DNA from: Pseudomonadota bacterium
GTDB lineage: Bacteria; Bdellovibrionota_C; UBA2361; OMII01
Length of the DNA stretch: 44,921 nucleotides
NCBI GenBank assembly: GCA_027485595.1
Contig: JAIXQT010000050.1
Location: 1 to 44,921 of the forward strand
Direction of reading: 5' to 3'
Every line of letters begins with the position of its first letter. Position 1 is the stretch's first letter. The translations under genes were made by a program, and so were the position numbers. The notes below the pieces were generated by a model that ran no database searches, was not told the origin of the DNA, and was given only the letters and a program-made list of their open reading frames with translations. This document shows positions 44,066-44,921 of the stretch, piece by piece.

Positions 44066-44268
44066 GGGGGAAGTATTGCATGCCCGCGTTGTGATTTCGA
44101 CATCACCTACCCGTCAAAGATCGTGGCGGGGAGGTGAGTCGAGACCGCGGGCTGTTAACCTATTGAAAGCTCATGCGGTTAGTTCACGTTCTCTTCCGCG
44201 AGGGGCTGCCGGCGCATGGCAAAACGTGTGGGCTCTCGGGGTCAACCTAGAACCGGTCTACACAATGC

Positions 44269-44921
44269 TTATCCTTGCGCGGAGTCAGCGGCCTGGTCCT
44301 CGAATCGATTGAAACTCTCCCGATCTACCCCGCGGTGGATAACCCGAAAACGGAAGACATCGCGAAACATAGTCAACGAATCATGTACCAAGTTGACCTT
44401 GGAGCCGGGAACGTTCGTCCAGTTAATCGGAACTTCCTTGATGTTCAGATCGGCTTTGTGTGCCATGTAAAGAAGCTCCACATCGAAGCTAAATCTATCC
44501 GCGCGTTGCCTCCTAAACAGGAACATCGCCGCTTTGCGTGTGAACATCTTAAAGCCACACTGTGTATCCGCTATTGTGGGCAGCAAGATAAGGTTGACGC
44601 ACTTATTAAAGACCCTCCCGAGGAGCCGTCGGTGGATCGATGTCGCTACCTTTGTGTCAGCCGAGGCGAGAGCGCGAGAGCCGATGGCGATATCCGCGCC
44701 TCCTGCGACGGCTGCTTCCAATCTTTCGAATTCCTGGATCGGGGTTGCTCCATCGGCGTCTGCGAAGAGAACTCGAGCACCTCTGCTGTTGAGGACTCCT
44801 AAGCGGACGGCATGCCCCTTGCCATAATTTTTCGGTAACTGAATGAGCCGAACCTGGTGGCGCACTCGCTCGAACTTTCGTACGACCTCTGCCGTGCTGT
44901 CCTTGCTACCGTCGTCGATAA
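44269..44921 (-). CDS. ALG5-like polyprenyl-phosphate glucosyltransferase (GT2), N-terminus beyond window
   Basis: Minus-strand frame open to the right edge, so the N-terminus is missing. The visible part starts IDDGSKDSTAEVV (nucleotide-binding Asp pair), then GKGHAVRLGV, FADADGATP (metal-binding DxD) and DTQCGFKMFTRKAA. The last two are characteristic of dolichyl-phosphate beta-glucosyltransferases (ALG5 type), distinct from the DPM1/GtrB type at 23975. No C-terminal membrane helices are present; ALG5-type enzymes anchor at the N-terminus, which is outside the window. Probably makes polyprenyl-phosphate glucose or a similar sugar donor. An internal ATG-started frame to 44865 misses the DDG motif. 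Confidence 0.88.
   Translation of the reverse strand, partial: IDDGSKDSTAEVVRKFERVRHQVRLIQLPKNYGKGHAVRLGVLNSRGARVLFADADGATPIQEFERLEAAVAGGADIAIGSRALASADTKVATSIHRRLLGRVFNKCVNLILLPTIADTQCGFKMFTRKAAMFLFRRQRADRFSFDVELLYMAHKADLNIKEVPINWTNVPGSKVNLVHDSLTMFRDVFRFRVIHRGVDRESFNRFEDQAADSAQG

Overview
The window is about 45 kb of dense bacterial chromosome (roughly 53% GC by eye) with no rRNA, tRNA, CRISPR array, transposase or phage gene that I can recognise. Kdo and heptose genes (kdsD, hldD) mark a Gram-negative cell with LPS. The secreted protein at the left edge carries 'Myxo_disulf'-type cysteine repeats typical of myxobacteria and other deltaproteobacteria-like lineages. I infer an uncultivated deltaproteobacterium-like or similarly deep Gram-negative lineage, but the phylum cannot be fixed from the sequence alone.

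Layout. 1-924 (-): cysteine-repeat secreted protein, cut by the window edge. 1655-5327 (+): alkaline phosphatase lipoprotein, ccmC, a short overlapping ccmD-like gene, engB, ribE. 5336-5716 (-): hotdog thioesterase. 5965-7864 (+): DUF985 cupin, then three small membrane proteins in an operon. 8326-12215 (+): secA-hemW. 12494-12763 (-): lone Flp-type pilin with a cysteine-rich tail. 13086-14081 (-): YheT-like hydrolase. 14756-26386: a polyprenol-sugar/membrane glycosyltransferase region. 26465-28804 (+): periplasmic glutathione peroxidase, glutamine synthetase. 29156-30460 (+): AmpG-like permease. 30491-33401 (-): three-gene DevBCA-like exporter. 33509-37365 (-): kdsD, copper P-type ATPase, thermonuclease. 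37473-38324 (+): EamA transporter. 38334-44065 (-): glycogen-synthase-like protein, hldD, nitroreductase, RlmI-like methyltransferase. 44269-44921 (-): ALG5-like glycosyltransferase, cut by the window edge.

Two things stand out. The first is the 14.7-26.4 kb region. Two tandem paralogous DUF2298 ('Chlor_Arch_YYY') membrane proteins with a 4-base overlap, and a methyltransferase, converge on an operon coding for a TIGR03663-type GT-C membrane protein, an FAD oxidoreductase and a polyprenol-phosphate sugar transferase. A divergent zinc-ribbon/TPR membrane protein sits at the far end. The genes together look like an undescribed membrane pathway that charges a lipid carrier with a sugar and transfers it outside the cytoplasmic membrane. 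The second is a family of four dispersed, gene-free elements of 185-187 bases (1335, 7871, 14117, 27003) with about 19-base terminal inverted repeats and TA at most ends. They look like MITEs of the IS630/Tc1-mariner type; one supplies the stop codon of the glutathione peroxidase gene.

Smaller points: strong hairpin terminators at 8066, 20391 and 28835; a 30-base palindrome in front of glnA; a pair of mirror-oriented hairpins after glnA; and several genes with a -10-like hexamer 6-10 bases before the start codon and no Shine-Dalgarno sequence, suggesting leaderless or nearly leaderless transcripts.
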